Source: Bin87 sp965203195
GTDB taxonomy: Bacteria; Chloroflexota; Dehalococcoidia; Lucifugimonadales; UBA3495
Length of the DNA stretch: 64,000 nt
NCBI GenBank assembly: GCA_965203195.1
Contig: OZ241860.1
Span: 2,542,001-2,606,000 of the forward strand
Direction of reading: 5' to 3'
The notes below the pieces were generated by a model. The model searched no databases. It saw only the letters and a list, made by a program, of their open reading frames with translations, and was not told the DNA's origin. Position numbers and translations under genes: made by a program. How positions within the stretch are numbered: the first letter of the stretch is position 1; every line of letters starts with the position of its first letter. This document shows, in pieces, positions 54,103-61,010 of this stretch.

Positions 54103-54869
54103 CAGGGGGCCGCTCCGTAGCGTTCCAGCGCTTCCGCCGGGAAATCGGCGTTGGTGTAGGCTTTCTGGACGTCGGCCAGTTCCTCCAGGCTGTCCAGCAG
54201 GCGCAGGGTTTGCTCGGCGGCCCGGTTTTCCAGGGGGACGACGGTTTTGGGCACCATGGCCACATCGGCGGAGGCCGGCTGCGCCCCTTCGTTTTCCAGC
54301 GCCAGTTTCACGGCGAGCAGCCGCTCCGGGGTGGTATAGACTTCCAGGATGCCGTCCTCAAACTTGACATCCTCGGCTTCGGCGTCAATGGCGGCCAGGC
54401 TCCACTCCTCGGCGCGGGTTGCGTCGTCCACCATCAGCGTGATGACGCCCCGGCTGTCGAAGTTCCAGGCCACGCAGCCGGCCTCGCCCAGGTTGCCGCC
54501 GCCCTTGTTGAAAGCGGAGCGCACTTCCGAAGCGGTGCGGTTGCGGTTGGTGGTGAGGGCCTGCACCAGGATGGCGCCGCCGCTGGGGCCGTAGCCCTCG
54601 TAGGTGACTTCGGCCAGATTTTCCATACCCTCGCCGCCCTCGCCGGTGGCGCGGCGGATGGCGCGGGCGATGCTGTCCTGGGGCATATTGTTGGATTTGG
54701 CCTGGTCGATGGCGATACGCAGGCGGAAGTTCATTTCGGGGTCGCCGCTGCCGCCTTCTTTGGCGGCCAGCGAGATGTTGCGCGACAGCTTGGTGAACAG
54801 CGCGCCGCGCCGGGCGTCCGCCGCCCCCTTCTGCCGCTTGATGGTGGACCACTTGGAATGACCCGACAT
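54102..54869 (-). CDS. yebC: YebC/PmpR-family translation/transcription factor
   Basis: 255 residues. The start MSGHSKWSTIKRQKGAAD is the family signature and has a perfect AAGGAGGTG ribosome-binding site, so the longer in-frame start at 54983 is rejected. GRAAGxx-type central blocks (NMPQDSIARAIRRATGE, TYEGYGPSGGAILVQ) follow. Recent work on the family points to a role in translation of difficult (for example proline-rich) sequences as well as DNA binding; that is relevant here because the giant protein has a Pro/Thr stalk, but this is speculation. Confidence 0.95.
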   Translation of the reverse strand: MSGHSKWSTIKRQKGAADARRGALFTKLSRNISLAAKEGGSGDPEMNFRLRIAIDQAKSNNMPQDSIARAIRRATGEGGEGMENLAEVTYEGYGPSGGAILVQALTTNRNRTASEVRSAFNKGGGNLGEAGCVAWNFDSRGVITLMVDDATRAEEWSLAAIDAEAEDVKFEDGILEVYTTPERLLAVKLALENEGAQPASADVAMVPKTVVPLENRAAEQTLRLLDSLEELADVQKAYTNADFPAEALERYGAAP

Positions 54870-55331
54870 CGGACACCTCCTTGCTCTGATACTCAAATGC
54901 GCCCGGACGGCGGCCGGCCGGCCCGGGGCGGCAGTAAGGCTGTGTTGTAAGATGGATAAAGCTGGCCGTATTCCGGGCCGCATAGTGGCTCAGCGCAATG
55001 CGCGGACGGCGCCGGCGCCTCCGGGATTATTATAACGCCCGGCGTGGCGGGCAACCCGATTGTAGCGCCGCCGCGCCCGTCCGGTCAAAGCCGCCGGGCT
55101 GCTGGCAGAAATCCGACCCATCAATTCGACCCATCCGGCGCCGCAATGTAAAAGCCCCGGCCGGCGCCGGCGTGACGGTAGCTTCCCAAAGCGAAAGCGC
55201 CGGGACAGGCTGCGAACCCGTCCCGGCGCCCCAATGAGGGCGGAAAGTCAGCGAAACCCAGTGGCGGTGGAACCCGGTAAGGCAGTCAAAGAGCCGGTTG
55301 ATTGCTGGATGGTTGGTTGCGGCAGCGGTCG
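54870..55331. other. Leader and gap upstream of yebC
   Basis: A TATAAT box on the minus strand (55034-55029) lies about 160 nt before yebC and may be its promoter. The remaining bases show no credible gene. Confidence 0.45.
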
Positions 55332-55543
55332 TCAGCGCACGGCGACGCGGGCCACATTGCTGATGCCGCCGCTCGGTAAGGTGGGCTTCTGGGGCAGGAG
55401 GAGCAGGGCGTCACCCTTGGCCGCCGGGCACTTTCGCGGCACAGGATGCACAGCACGAGCAGGTTCGACGCGTTCGGATAAAAGGCGTTCAGCCGGGCGA
55501 TGATGTCGGCGGCGCATTCGTGGCAGTTCAAGATTTCCTGCAT
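55332..55543 (-). pseudogene. Small cysteine-rich protein, broken by a 1-nt frameshift
   Basis: From 55543 the frame reads MQEILNCHECAADIIARLNA and continues to CILCRE at about residue 37, then loses sense. The -1 frame, entered at the AAA run on the minus strand (55434-55432), reads KCPAAKGDALLLLPQKPTLP and ends NVARVAVR at a stop. One extra A would give a ~70-residue protein with CHEC and CILCREKC zinc-like pairs. Protein-like sequence also extends upstream in frame (VDTIPTANIRPIKADGSGT) back to a TAG near 55606, without a normal start codon, so the front may be missing too. I do not recognise the family. Confidence 0.5.
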
Positions 55544-55680
55544 TGTGCCGCTGCCGTCGGCTTTGATGGGTCGAATGTTGGCCGTCGGGATGGTGTCAAC
55601 CAGCCTCTAATCCGCCAGGGACTGATTTTTGGAAAACCCTGCTTGGGGAAATCTCCCGGTGGCGGGCTGTGACCCGTCGT

Positions 55681-56064
55681 CTATAACGGACGAAACTGCC
55701 AACCGCGGGCATTGGCGGCAGCACGCAGCCTTTTGGCATTGGCTTCAATTTGACGATGATCCAACCCACGGCAATCTATTGATATGTGCTCCCGGAAGGG
55801 TACGCCGTCCGGTATCACCGATAGCCCGACACGCTGGCATTCCGCCTTCGTGACAGCCATAACGCCGCAGGATTGGCGGCCGAGAGTTTGCGTGTAGTGC
55901 GTCCAGGAATCCGCAGCGGTGATTTGGTCGCCGTCATACGTAGATATTTTGCCATCAGGGGTGGGGCGGAAGGCTTGCGAAGTGGCACGTTCCTCGCCGG
56001 TTTGAGGGCTGATCTGTACAAATTTGGGATGGATTTGACGGTAGAGGAAGGTATCATCAGTCAT
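55681..56064 (-). CDS. Hypothetical protein, second gene of an unnamed two-gene operon
   Basis: 127 residues starting MTDDTFLYRQIHPKFVQ. Other distinctive blocks are TSQAFRPTPDGKISTYDGDQ, GVMAVTKAECQRVGL and HISIDCRGLDHRQIEANAK. It is cytoplasmic by composition and has no motif I can name; I recall similar short proteins encoded beside a ~380-residue partner. Its start overlaps the partner's stop by 8 nt (ATGACTGA), so expression is tightly coupled. The earlier in-frame ATG at 56148 lies inside the partner. Confidence 0.75.
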   Translation of the reverse strand: MTDDTFLYRQIHPKFVQISPQTGEERATSQAFRPTPDGKISTYDGDQITAADSWTHYTQTLGRQSCGVMAVTKAECQRVGLSVIPDGVPFREHISIDCRGLDHRQIEANAKRLRAAANARGWQFRPL

Positions 56065-57199
56065 TATGGATACCCTCCCAACGGCTGACTTCTGCGCCCA
56101 GCCATTCCCAGCCGGCGGGACTGTCCAGGTCCAGCTCCTTTTCATCATCGGCGTTGTTGGTCATATCGAGCCGATGCCACAAGGCGCGGCGGTTTTCCAG
56201 ATCAATCTCCAGGCTGATTTCCTGACTGCCCATGGACCATTCCATCTGTACGCCGCCGGCAGGTGTAGGATAGGTATAGGGCAATGGAATGTCATTCGGG
56301 AAATGGTGCTCGAAGGCGGCGGCCAGCCAGTCCAGCCCCTGGTGCGATGGGGCGAGGCCGTCGCCATCCAGCCAGCCGTGTTGGATGATGCGGAATTCAT
56401 CCAGACGTGTCGGTACGTCCAGCGGGTCAAGCAGTGCGATGTGTTCTGTCGTTTCGAGCCTGGAAAGGCGGCGCGAGCGGTCGTAACTACCGATGCCACG
56501 CACCAGAATTCGCGTATTGTTCCTGTAACCGTGGAAGGCGTCGAGAATGATTGCGAGATGCTGTTCCGACATCGCGCCAGTGACTTTACGGCCATGGATT
56601 TGTTGCAGTTCAAAGGTCATTCGAGCCTGGTCGGCCTCGGAGACGACTCCGCGCGCCGTTACAACCCGGGCCACTTCCGTGACGCTGGAACGCTGTAACA
56701 GCCAGTCGCGCGTTTCCTGGGTCAATCTGACTGGTCCTACCCGTTCCGGCGATGACAGTTCCATGCACTCGTCATTCTGTAGGCTGCGCCCGATCCGGTT
56801 GAAATAGGCAAGATACTGTTTAGGCAGGAGCTGGTCCAAATCCGCTCTATCATCCTGCTCCGCGGCGCCAATGGCGTTAACGATGTCCTCTCTGGCCATT
56901 TCAAAGAACGGCTGGTAGGGCAGCTGCGCTCCGGCAAGCTCCGTTACGTCCGCGGTCAGATGAATTACTGCTATGGCGCTACCCTCCGCTACTCCGACCA
57001 GCTTCAGGTCAACGCTGTTCGCAAAGCCACGCGGCAACCGTTGGCGCTCCGGGTGTTCCTGGATGAACCGCCAACCGGCTACTTCGATCACCATCTCGCG
57101 CAGGGCGAGCAGGTCGGTGAAAATCTCCAGCGGGATAGCCCCGTCGTCGAAGCGAGCCCCGCGCAAGCGGGGCCGCAAAAACTCTATGCCTGCCATCAT
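56057..57199 (-). CDS. Hypothetical protein, first gene of an unnamed two-gene operon
   Basis: 380 residues (379 if the second of two tandem ATGs, better spaced from GAGGT, is used). Distinctive blocks: GIEFLRPRLRGARFDDGAIPLEIF at the N-terminus (read as FLRPRLRGARFDDGAIPLE), AEGSAIAVIHL, AIGAAEQDDRADLDQLLPK, MTFELQQIHGRKVTGAM, RGIGSYDRSRRL, EHIALLDPLDVPTRLDEF, and PYTYPTPAGGVQMEWSMG followed by EISLEIDLENRRALWH. The pattern is soluble, alpha/beta, with no signal peptide or membrane helix. I do not recognise a named domain. The last part looks like a beta-sheet that compares or binds something. It lies in an accessory island between decayed genes and a fresh MITE (70 bases upstream). Confidence 0.78.
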   Translation of the reverse strand: MMAGIEFLRPRLRGARFDDGAIPLEIFTDLLALREMVIEVAGWRFIQEHPERQRLPRGFANSVDLKLVGVAEGSAIAVIHLTADVTELAGAQLPYQPFFEMAREDIVNAIGAAEQDDRADLDQLLPKQYLAYFNRIGRSLQNDECMELSSPERVGPVRLTQETRDWLLQRSSVTEVARVVTARGVVSEADQARMTFELQQIHGRKVTGAMSEQHLAIILDAFHGYRNNTRILVRGIGSYDRSRRLSRLETTEHIALLDPLDVPTRLDEFRIIQHGWLDGDGLAPSHQGLDWLAAAFEHHFPNDIPLPYTYPTPAGGVQMEWSMGSQEISLEIDLENRRALWHRLDMTNNADDEKELDLDSPAGWEWLGAEVSRWEGIHND

Positions 57200-57257
57200 G
57201 CCACCTCGGTGCGGTTGGATAATTATCGCATATCAACGGTTGGCGTCAAGGACTTTG

Positions 57258-57440
57258 GCTGCGCGGGACAGGGCTATCGCATATGGATTTTGCTCTGGCC
57301 GTCTTGCCGATATACCGGATTCCAGAAGCCGTAATGCGGCTGCATTCGTAGCCGCATTACGAATTCGGTCGTGGCTGTCCGCTAAAATTAGGCCCATATC
57401 AAGGGAATCGCTCCATATGCGATAGCCCTGCTGCGCGGGA
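57258..57440. repeat. 11-bp direct repeat flanking MITE copy 2 (target-site duplication)
   Basis: GCTGCGCGGGA occurs at 57258-57268 and again at 57430-57440, immediately on either side of the element. This is the expected footprint of insertion with an 11-bp staggered cut. Confidence 0.8.
57270..57429. mobile_element. MITE, 160 bp, copy 2 (intact)
   Basis: 18-bp perfect terminal inverted repeats (57270-57287 and 57412-57429), the same as those of copy 1, and an internal perfect 11-bp palindrome arm pair GTAATGCGGCT (57331-57341) / AGCCGCATTAC (57350-57360). It has no transposase gene. TIR length and an 11-bp duplication fit IS4-superfamily transposition. Confidence 0.92.
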
Positions 57441-57471
57441 TGCGTTTTCCGGTTAGGTGGTTTGGTTTTTA

Positions 57472-57496
57472 CCGTCATTCCGGCTTTCGCCGGCGA
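57472..57496. repeat. REP-like palindrome
   Basis: CGTCATTCCGGCTTTCGCCGG contains a CCGGC-TTTC-GCCGG hairpin; a related sequence is found near 17960. Short GTCATTCC-type palindromes are common intergenic repeats. Confidence 0.4.
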
Positions 57497-57627
57497 GGTG
57501 GGTTGCCTGCCAAACTGCCTAAAGAGAAATGCTACCCAGGAGATAGTGCATCCGCAGGCGGTTTGGCCGTAAATCAGTCTCTCCAGCGTCAGGCGAAATC
57601 CGGGCGCGCCTGCTAAACTCCCGGCGG

Positions 57628-57888
57628 ATGTTAACCCACGCCCCCGATTACAGCCTCCTATGCCGCCTACCCTGCCTCGTGCCGCCGGACGATGAAATGA
57701 CCGCCGCCGAGACCGCGCCCACGCCCGCCCACGCTATGGGCCGCGCCCCGATGTGGCGTCTGCTGTTGCAGATGGCCTTTCCGCCGACCCTCGCCATCAT
57801 TGTGATGGCGTTGTACAGCATCGTGGACCGGGCCTTTGTGGGCAACATTGTGGGCGTGGACGCGCTGAGCGGGCTGGCGGTGGCCGTC
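57628..57888 (+). pseudogene. MATE-family efflux transporter, N-terminal remnant
   Basis: From about codon 32 the frame reads MGRAPMWRLLLQMAFPPTLA, then IIVMALYSIVDRAFVG and VDALSGLAVAV, the first one-and-a-half helices of a MATE multidrug/Na+ antiporter. The match stops at 57888, where the dispersed hairpin repeat begins; the remaining ~400 residues of the transporter are absent. The open frame continues through the repeat into glmU, but only by chance. I read it as a gene destroyed by insertion of, or recombination at, the repeat. Confidence 0.8.
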
Positions 57889-58007
57889 CGGTGTCGCGCG
57901 CTAGAAAGCTTTGCCAGCGGCCGGGCTGCTTTACCCACTTGCCAGCATAATGGTCGGATGTTCGGGGACGCAAGGGGCGGGGTGTCAATAATCGGCGTCC
58001 GATTTTT
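57889..58007 (+). repeat. Dispersed ~100-bp repeat with terminal hairpin, copy 2
   Basis: GGTGTCGCGCGCTAGAAAGC and the following ~80 bases match the minus strand of 18118-18217. Three bases after the shared part is ATCGG-CGT-CCGAT followed by TTTTT (57991-58007), an intrinsic-terminator-like hairpin. It directly abuts the truncated MATE gene on the left and lies 100 bases before glmU. Confidence 0.88.
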
Positions 58008-58064
58008 CTGGAGGGTTTTTAAGGCGCGTGGTCAAAATCATCCGCTGGCGCTGCGCCGCCGCTG

Positions 58065-58073
58065 TGCTATAAT
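58065..58073 (+). promoter_or_regulatory. Extended -10 promoter of glmU
   Basis: TGC-TATAAT (TATAAT at 58068-58073), about 35 nt upstream of the ATG at 58108. It lies downstream of the terminator-like repeat, so glmU is insulated from the broken MATE gene. Confidence 0.6.
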
Positions 58074-58107
58074 TCGGGTGGCTATCCTGTTCGGCGACGG
58101 ATTTGCG

Positions 58108-59547
58108 ATGACGATGATGATGGACGGAAAGAATGTGGCCGGCATCATACTGGCCGCCGGGCGCGGGCGCCGGATGCGTTCCCGCATCGCCAAGCCGTTG
58201 CATTGTGTGGCCGGCCGGGAGCTGGCGCGTTATCCGGCGGAGCTGCTGGCGGAGTGCGGCATCGCGCCGGTGGTGGTCGTGGTGGCGCCGGAACAGCGGG
58301 ACGCTATCGCCGGGGTTCTGGGCAATGGCGTGATTTACGCGTTGCAGGCAACCCCGGACGGCACAGCCGGGGCGGCGGCCGCCGGCATAGCCGCCCTGCC
58401 GGAGGCGCCCGCGACGGTGGTTATAACGGGCGGCGATACGCCCCTGGTGCGACCGGAATCGGTGTGCCGTCTGCTGGCGGATCATACGGCCGCCGTTGCC
58501 GCCGGCCGGCGGATGACCATTCTGTCGGCAACGGGCGTGTTCGCCCCGGATCTGGGGGTGATTGCGCGGGCCGGCAAGGGCGACAGGGCCAACGATAGCG
58601 ATGTTGACGGCAATGCGCCCGCCGGCCCGGTGACCGCTATTGTGGAGGCGGCCGACCGGGCCGGGGATTGCTTCGGGCCGGCGGAGGTGAATACCGGCGT
58701 CTATTGCTTTGACCGGGCCTGGCTGGCGGCGATGCTGCCCCAAATCCCGCCTTCGGCTTCGGGGGAACGCTACCTGACGGCGCTGGCCGCAATGGCGGCG
58801 TCCCAGGGCGGCGAGGCCGTGGCCGCCCTGCCGGCGGCGCTGGCGGACGAGGCGATGGGGGTTAACGACCGGCTACAGCTGTCGGGCGTAGAGGCGGCGT
58901 TGCGCGACCGCATCAACTGCCACTGGATGCGGCAGGGCGTTACGATAATGGACACGGCGACTACCTATATTGACGCCGGGGTGACCATTGGCGCCGATAC
59001 CGTGCTGCTGCCCAATACGATGCTGCGGGGGGCTACGGTCATTGGCGAGGAATGCGAAATCGGCCCCAACGCCGTCATCAGCGACACGGCGGTTGGCGAC
59101 CGCTGCCGGGTGACAGCCTCGTTCCTGGAGGGGGCGCAGGTGCATTCGGAGGTCAGCATCGGGCCGTACTCGCACTTGCGCCCCGGGGCGGTGATTGAGC
59201 GCGGGGCACATCTGGGCAACTATGTTGAGGTGAAAAACAGCAGGCTCGGGGCGGACAGCGCCGCCGGGCATTTCTGCTATCTGGGCGATGCCGACATCGG
59301 CGGGAGGGTGAACATTGGCGCCGGCGCCGTTACGTGCAACTACGACGGCGCGGACAAGCACCGCACCGTCATCGGGGACGGGGCGTTTATTGGCAGCGAT
59401 ACGATGCTGATTGCGCCGGTCAGCGTGGGGAAGGACGCCGCCACCGGGGCGGGCGCAGTGGTCACAAAAGACATCCCGGACGCTGGACGGGCGGTAGGCG
59501 TACCTGCTAGACTGCTGCCATCTGCCCAAAAGAGAGAGATTGATTGA
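58108..59547 (+). CDS. glmU: Bifunctional N-acetylglucosamine-1-phosphate uridyltransferase / glucosamine-1-phosphate acetyltransferase
   Basis: 479 residues, of usual length. It makes UDP-GlcNAc for cell-wall and glycan synthesis. N-terminal Rossmann-type domain: IILAAGRGRRMRS with RIAKPLH, the GGDTPLV metal/nucleotide site, and EVNTGVYCF. C-terminal left-handed beta-helix with hexapeptide repeats (TYIDAGVTIGADTVLLPN, CEIGPNAVISD), and the acetyltransferase blocks FVEVKNS-like (NYVEVKNSRLG), YLGDADIGGRVNIGAG and CNYDGADKHRTVIGD. The start at 58108 was chosen over the much earlier open frame because the family begins here, and the promoter is just upstream. Confidence 0.96.
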   Translation: MTMMMDGKNVAGIILAAGRGRRMRSRIAKPLHCVAGRELARYPAELLAECGIAPVVVVVAPEQRDAIAGVLGNGVIYALQATPDGTAGAAAAGIAALPEAPATVVITGGDTPLVRPESVCRLLADHTAAVAAGRRMTILSATGVFAPDLGVIARAGKGDRANDSDVDGNAPAGPVTAIVEAADRAGDCFGPAEVNTGVYCFDRAWLAAMLPQIPPSASGERYLTALAAMAASQGGEAVAALPAALADEAMGVNDRLQLSGVEAALRDRINCHWMRQGVTIMDTATTYIDAGVTIGADTVLLPNTMLRGATVIGEECEIGPNAVISDTAVGDRCRVTASFLEGAQVHSEVSIGPYSHLRPGAVIERGAHLGNYVEVKNSRLGADSAAGHFCYLGDADIGGRVNIGAGAVTCNYDGADKHRTVIGDGAFIGSDTMLIAPVSVGKDAATGAGAVVTKDIPDAGRAVGVPARLLPSAQKREID

Positions 59548-59592
59548 CCCGTCGCGGCGCCGGGCAAGGCGCGCCGCAAAGGGCCAACCGCT

Positions 59593-60858
59593 TTGGATAC
59601 CGACAGTAGCCTACCAGCATTATTGTTTCTGGCCGTATCGCTGCCGGTTTTTGGCTGGGCCAGCGTGATCGCCGGGCTGCGCCGGCGTCCGGTCAGCCCC
59701 ATAGCGATGCTGTCCCGCTCGCCGGCGCCGGGGATGGCGCTGACGCTGGCAGTGGCGGCGGCGGGCGTGGGCGCGGCGGCTATTGCCATTGGCGGGATGC
59801 TGGCGCCGGAGTGGCCGGCGGCGCTGCGGACGCCGGCGGCAGTGGTGGCGGCGGCCCTGCTGCTGGCGGCGGTGCATGGGATCGCCGACCGGATGGCGGC
59901 GCGCTTCCCGGATGCGGCGGGGCGGCTGGCGCGTCCGCGGAAGTGGTTTGACCCGGACGGCGGCATCGTCGCGGCGGCCAACGGAGGCGATGCGGCGCCG
60001 GCCAACGGGGGCGGCAGCGGCGGCGGCGAACCCGACGACCCGAATTACGGGGCCTACCCGGAACCCCGCCCGTTGACCTCCGCCGAGCTGCTCAACCTGG
60101 ACAACCACGACATTGATATGGTGCGTTCCATCAGCCGGATGGACGACCGGGATGTAAAGGACATTATGGTGCCGCGTCTGGATGTGGACGCGGTGGAGGC
60201 GTCAATATCATTGCCGGCGCTGGCCTCCCGGTTCATTGCCAGCCGGCATACCCGCCTGCCGGTGTACCGGGAGACGATGGACGAGGTAGTTGGCATTGTC
60301 CATATCAGCGACGCCCTGGGGGCGCTGTTTGAGGGGCGGAACGAGGACGGCCTGCCGGAAAGCATTATGCGGGAGCCGGAGTTCGTGGTGGAGCATATGG
60401 CGGTGGACGACCTGCTGCATCTGATGCGCCGCCAGTCGTTGCAGATGGCGATTGTGGTTGACGAGTTCGGGGGCGTGGAAGGCATCGTAACCCTGGAGGA
60501 TGTGCTGGAGGAGATTGTGGGGGAGATTGAGGATGAGTTCACCGATGATGAGGAGGATGAGGTTACGCCCGACGGGGACACCGACGGCGCCTGGCTGGTC
60601 AACGCCACTTTGCCGCTGGAGGCGGTGACGCTGGCCACCGGGGCGGCGCTGGCGGACGAGGGCGAGGTTAACACCATCGGCGGCTATGTGTACGCCAAGC
60701 TGGGGCGGATGCCGGCGGTGGGGGATGTCATCAAGGCCAATGCGGTGTCCGTGGAAGTCACGCAGATGCGGGGGCGGCGCATCCAGCAGCTGCGCCTGCG
60801 AACTGCCGTGGGCGAGGGGAACGGCGACGGGAACGGGAACGGGAATAGCCGGGCCTAA
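59593..60858 (+). CDS. CorC/CNNM-type CBS-pair protein
   Basis: 421 residues from a TTG start, 46 bases after glmU. The N-terminal third has two to three hydrophobic helices; it is shorter than the full CNNM/DUF21 membrane domain. After a glycine-rich linker come the CBS pair (DIMVPRLDVDAVEASI ... TRLPVYRETMDEVVGIVHI; MAIVVDEFGGVEGIVTLED with the family signature) and the C-terminal CorC/HlyC domain (GEVNTIGGYVYAKLGRMPAVGD). Relatives act in Mg2+/Co2+ efflux or tolerance. An acidic stretch (EFTDDEEDEVTPDGDTDG) follows the second CBS. Start position is uncertain. Confidence 0.88.
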   Translation: MDTDSSLPALLFLAVSLPVFGWASVIAGLRRRPVSPIAMLSRSPAPGMALTLAVAAAGVGAAAIAIGGMLAPEWPAALRTPAAVVAAALLLAAVHGIADRMAARFPDAAGRLARPRKWFDPDGGIVAAANGGDAAPANGGGSGGGEPDDPNYGAYPEPRPLTSAELLNLDNHDIDMVRSISRMDDRDVKDIMVPRLDVDAVEASISLPALASRFIASRHTRLPVYRETMDEVVGIVHISDALGALFEGRNEDGLPESIMREPEFVVEHMAVDDLLHLMRRQSLQMAIVVDEFGGVEGIVTLEDVLEEIVGEIEDEFTDDEEDEVTPDGDTDGAWLVNATLPLEAVTLATGAALADEGEVNTIGGYVYAKLGRMPAVGDVIKANAVSVEVTQMRGRRIQQLRLRTAVGEGNGDGNGNGNSRA

Positions 60859-60910
60859 CGAAAACGCCTTGCGGCGGGCCGGCGGGAAAGGGGCCGGGCG
60901 GCCGTTTCCG

Positions 60911-60919
60911 TGTTATAAT
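60911..60919 (+). promoter_or_regulatory. Extended -10 promoter of the dnaG-rpoD operon
   Basis: TGT-TATAAT (TATAAT at 60914-60919) lies about 90 nt before dnaG. A 15-bp tandem CTGATGCCCGGC(T/C)GG is found in the leader at about 60964-60993. Confidence 0.55.
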
Positions 60920-61010
60920 GTCCTTTACCCTATCCTTGCCGGCGGCCTGTTCCGCACCCCGACCTGATGCCCGGCTGGCCTGATGCCCGGCCGGCGGCGC
61001 GGCCTTTGCT

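Noticed and set aside
57628..59547. One 639-residue protein joining a MATE-like start to GlmU
   Set aside because: The MATE similarity ends at the dispersed repeat, glmU has its own promoter and family start at 58108, and the connecting residues are translated repeat and intergenic sequence.
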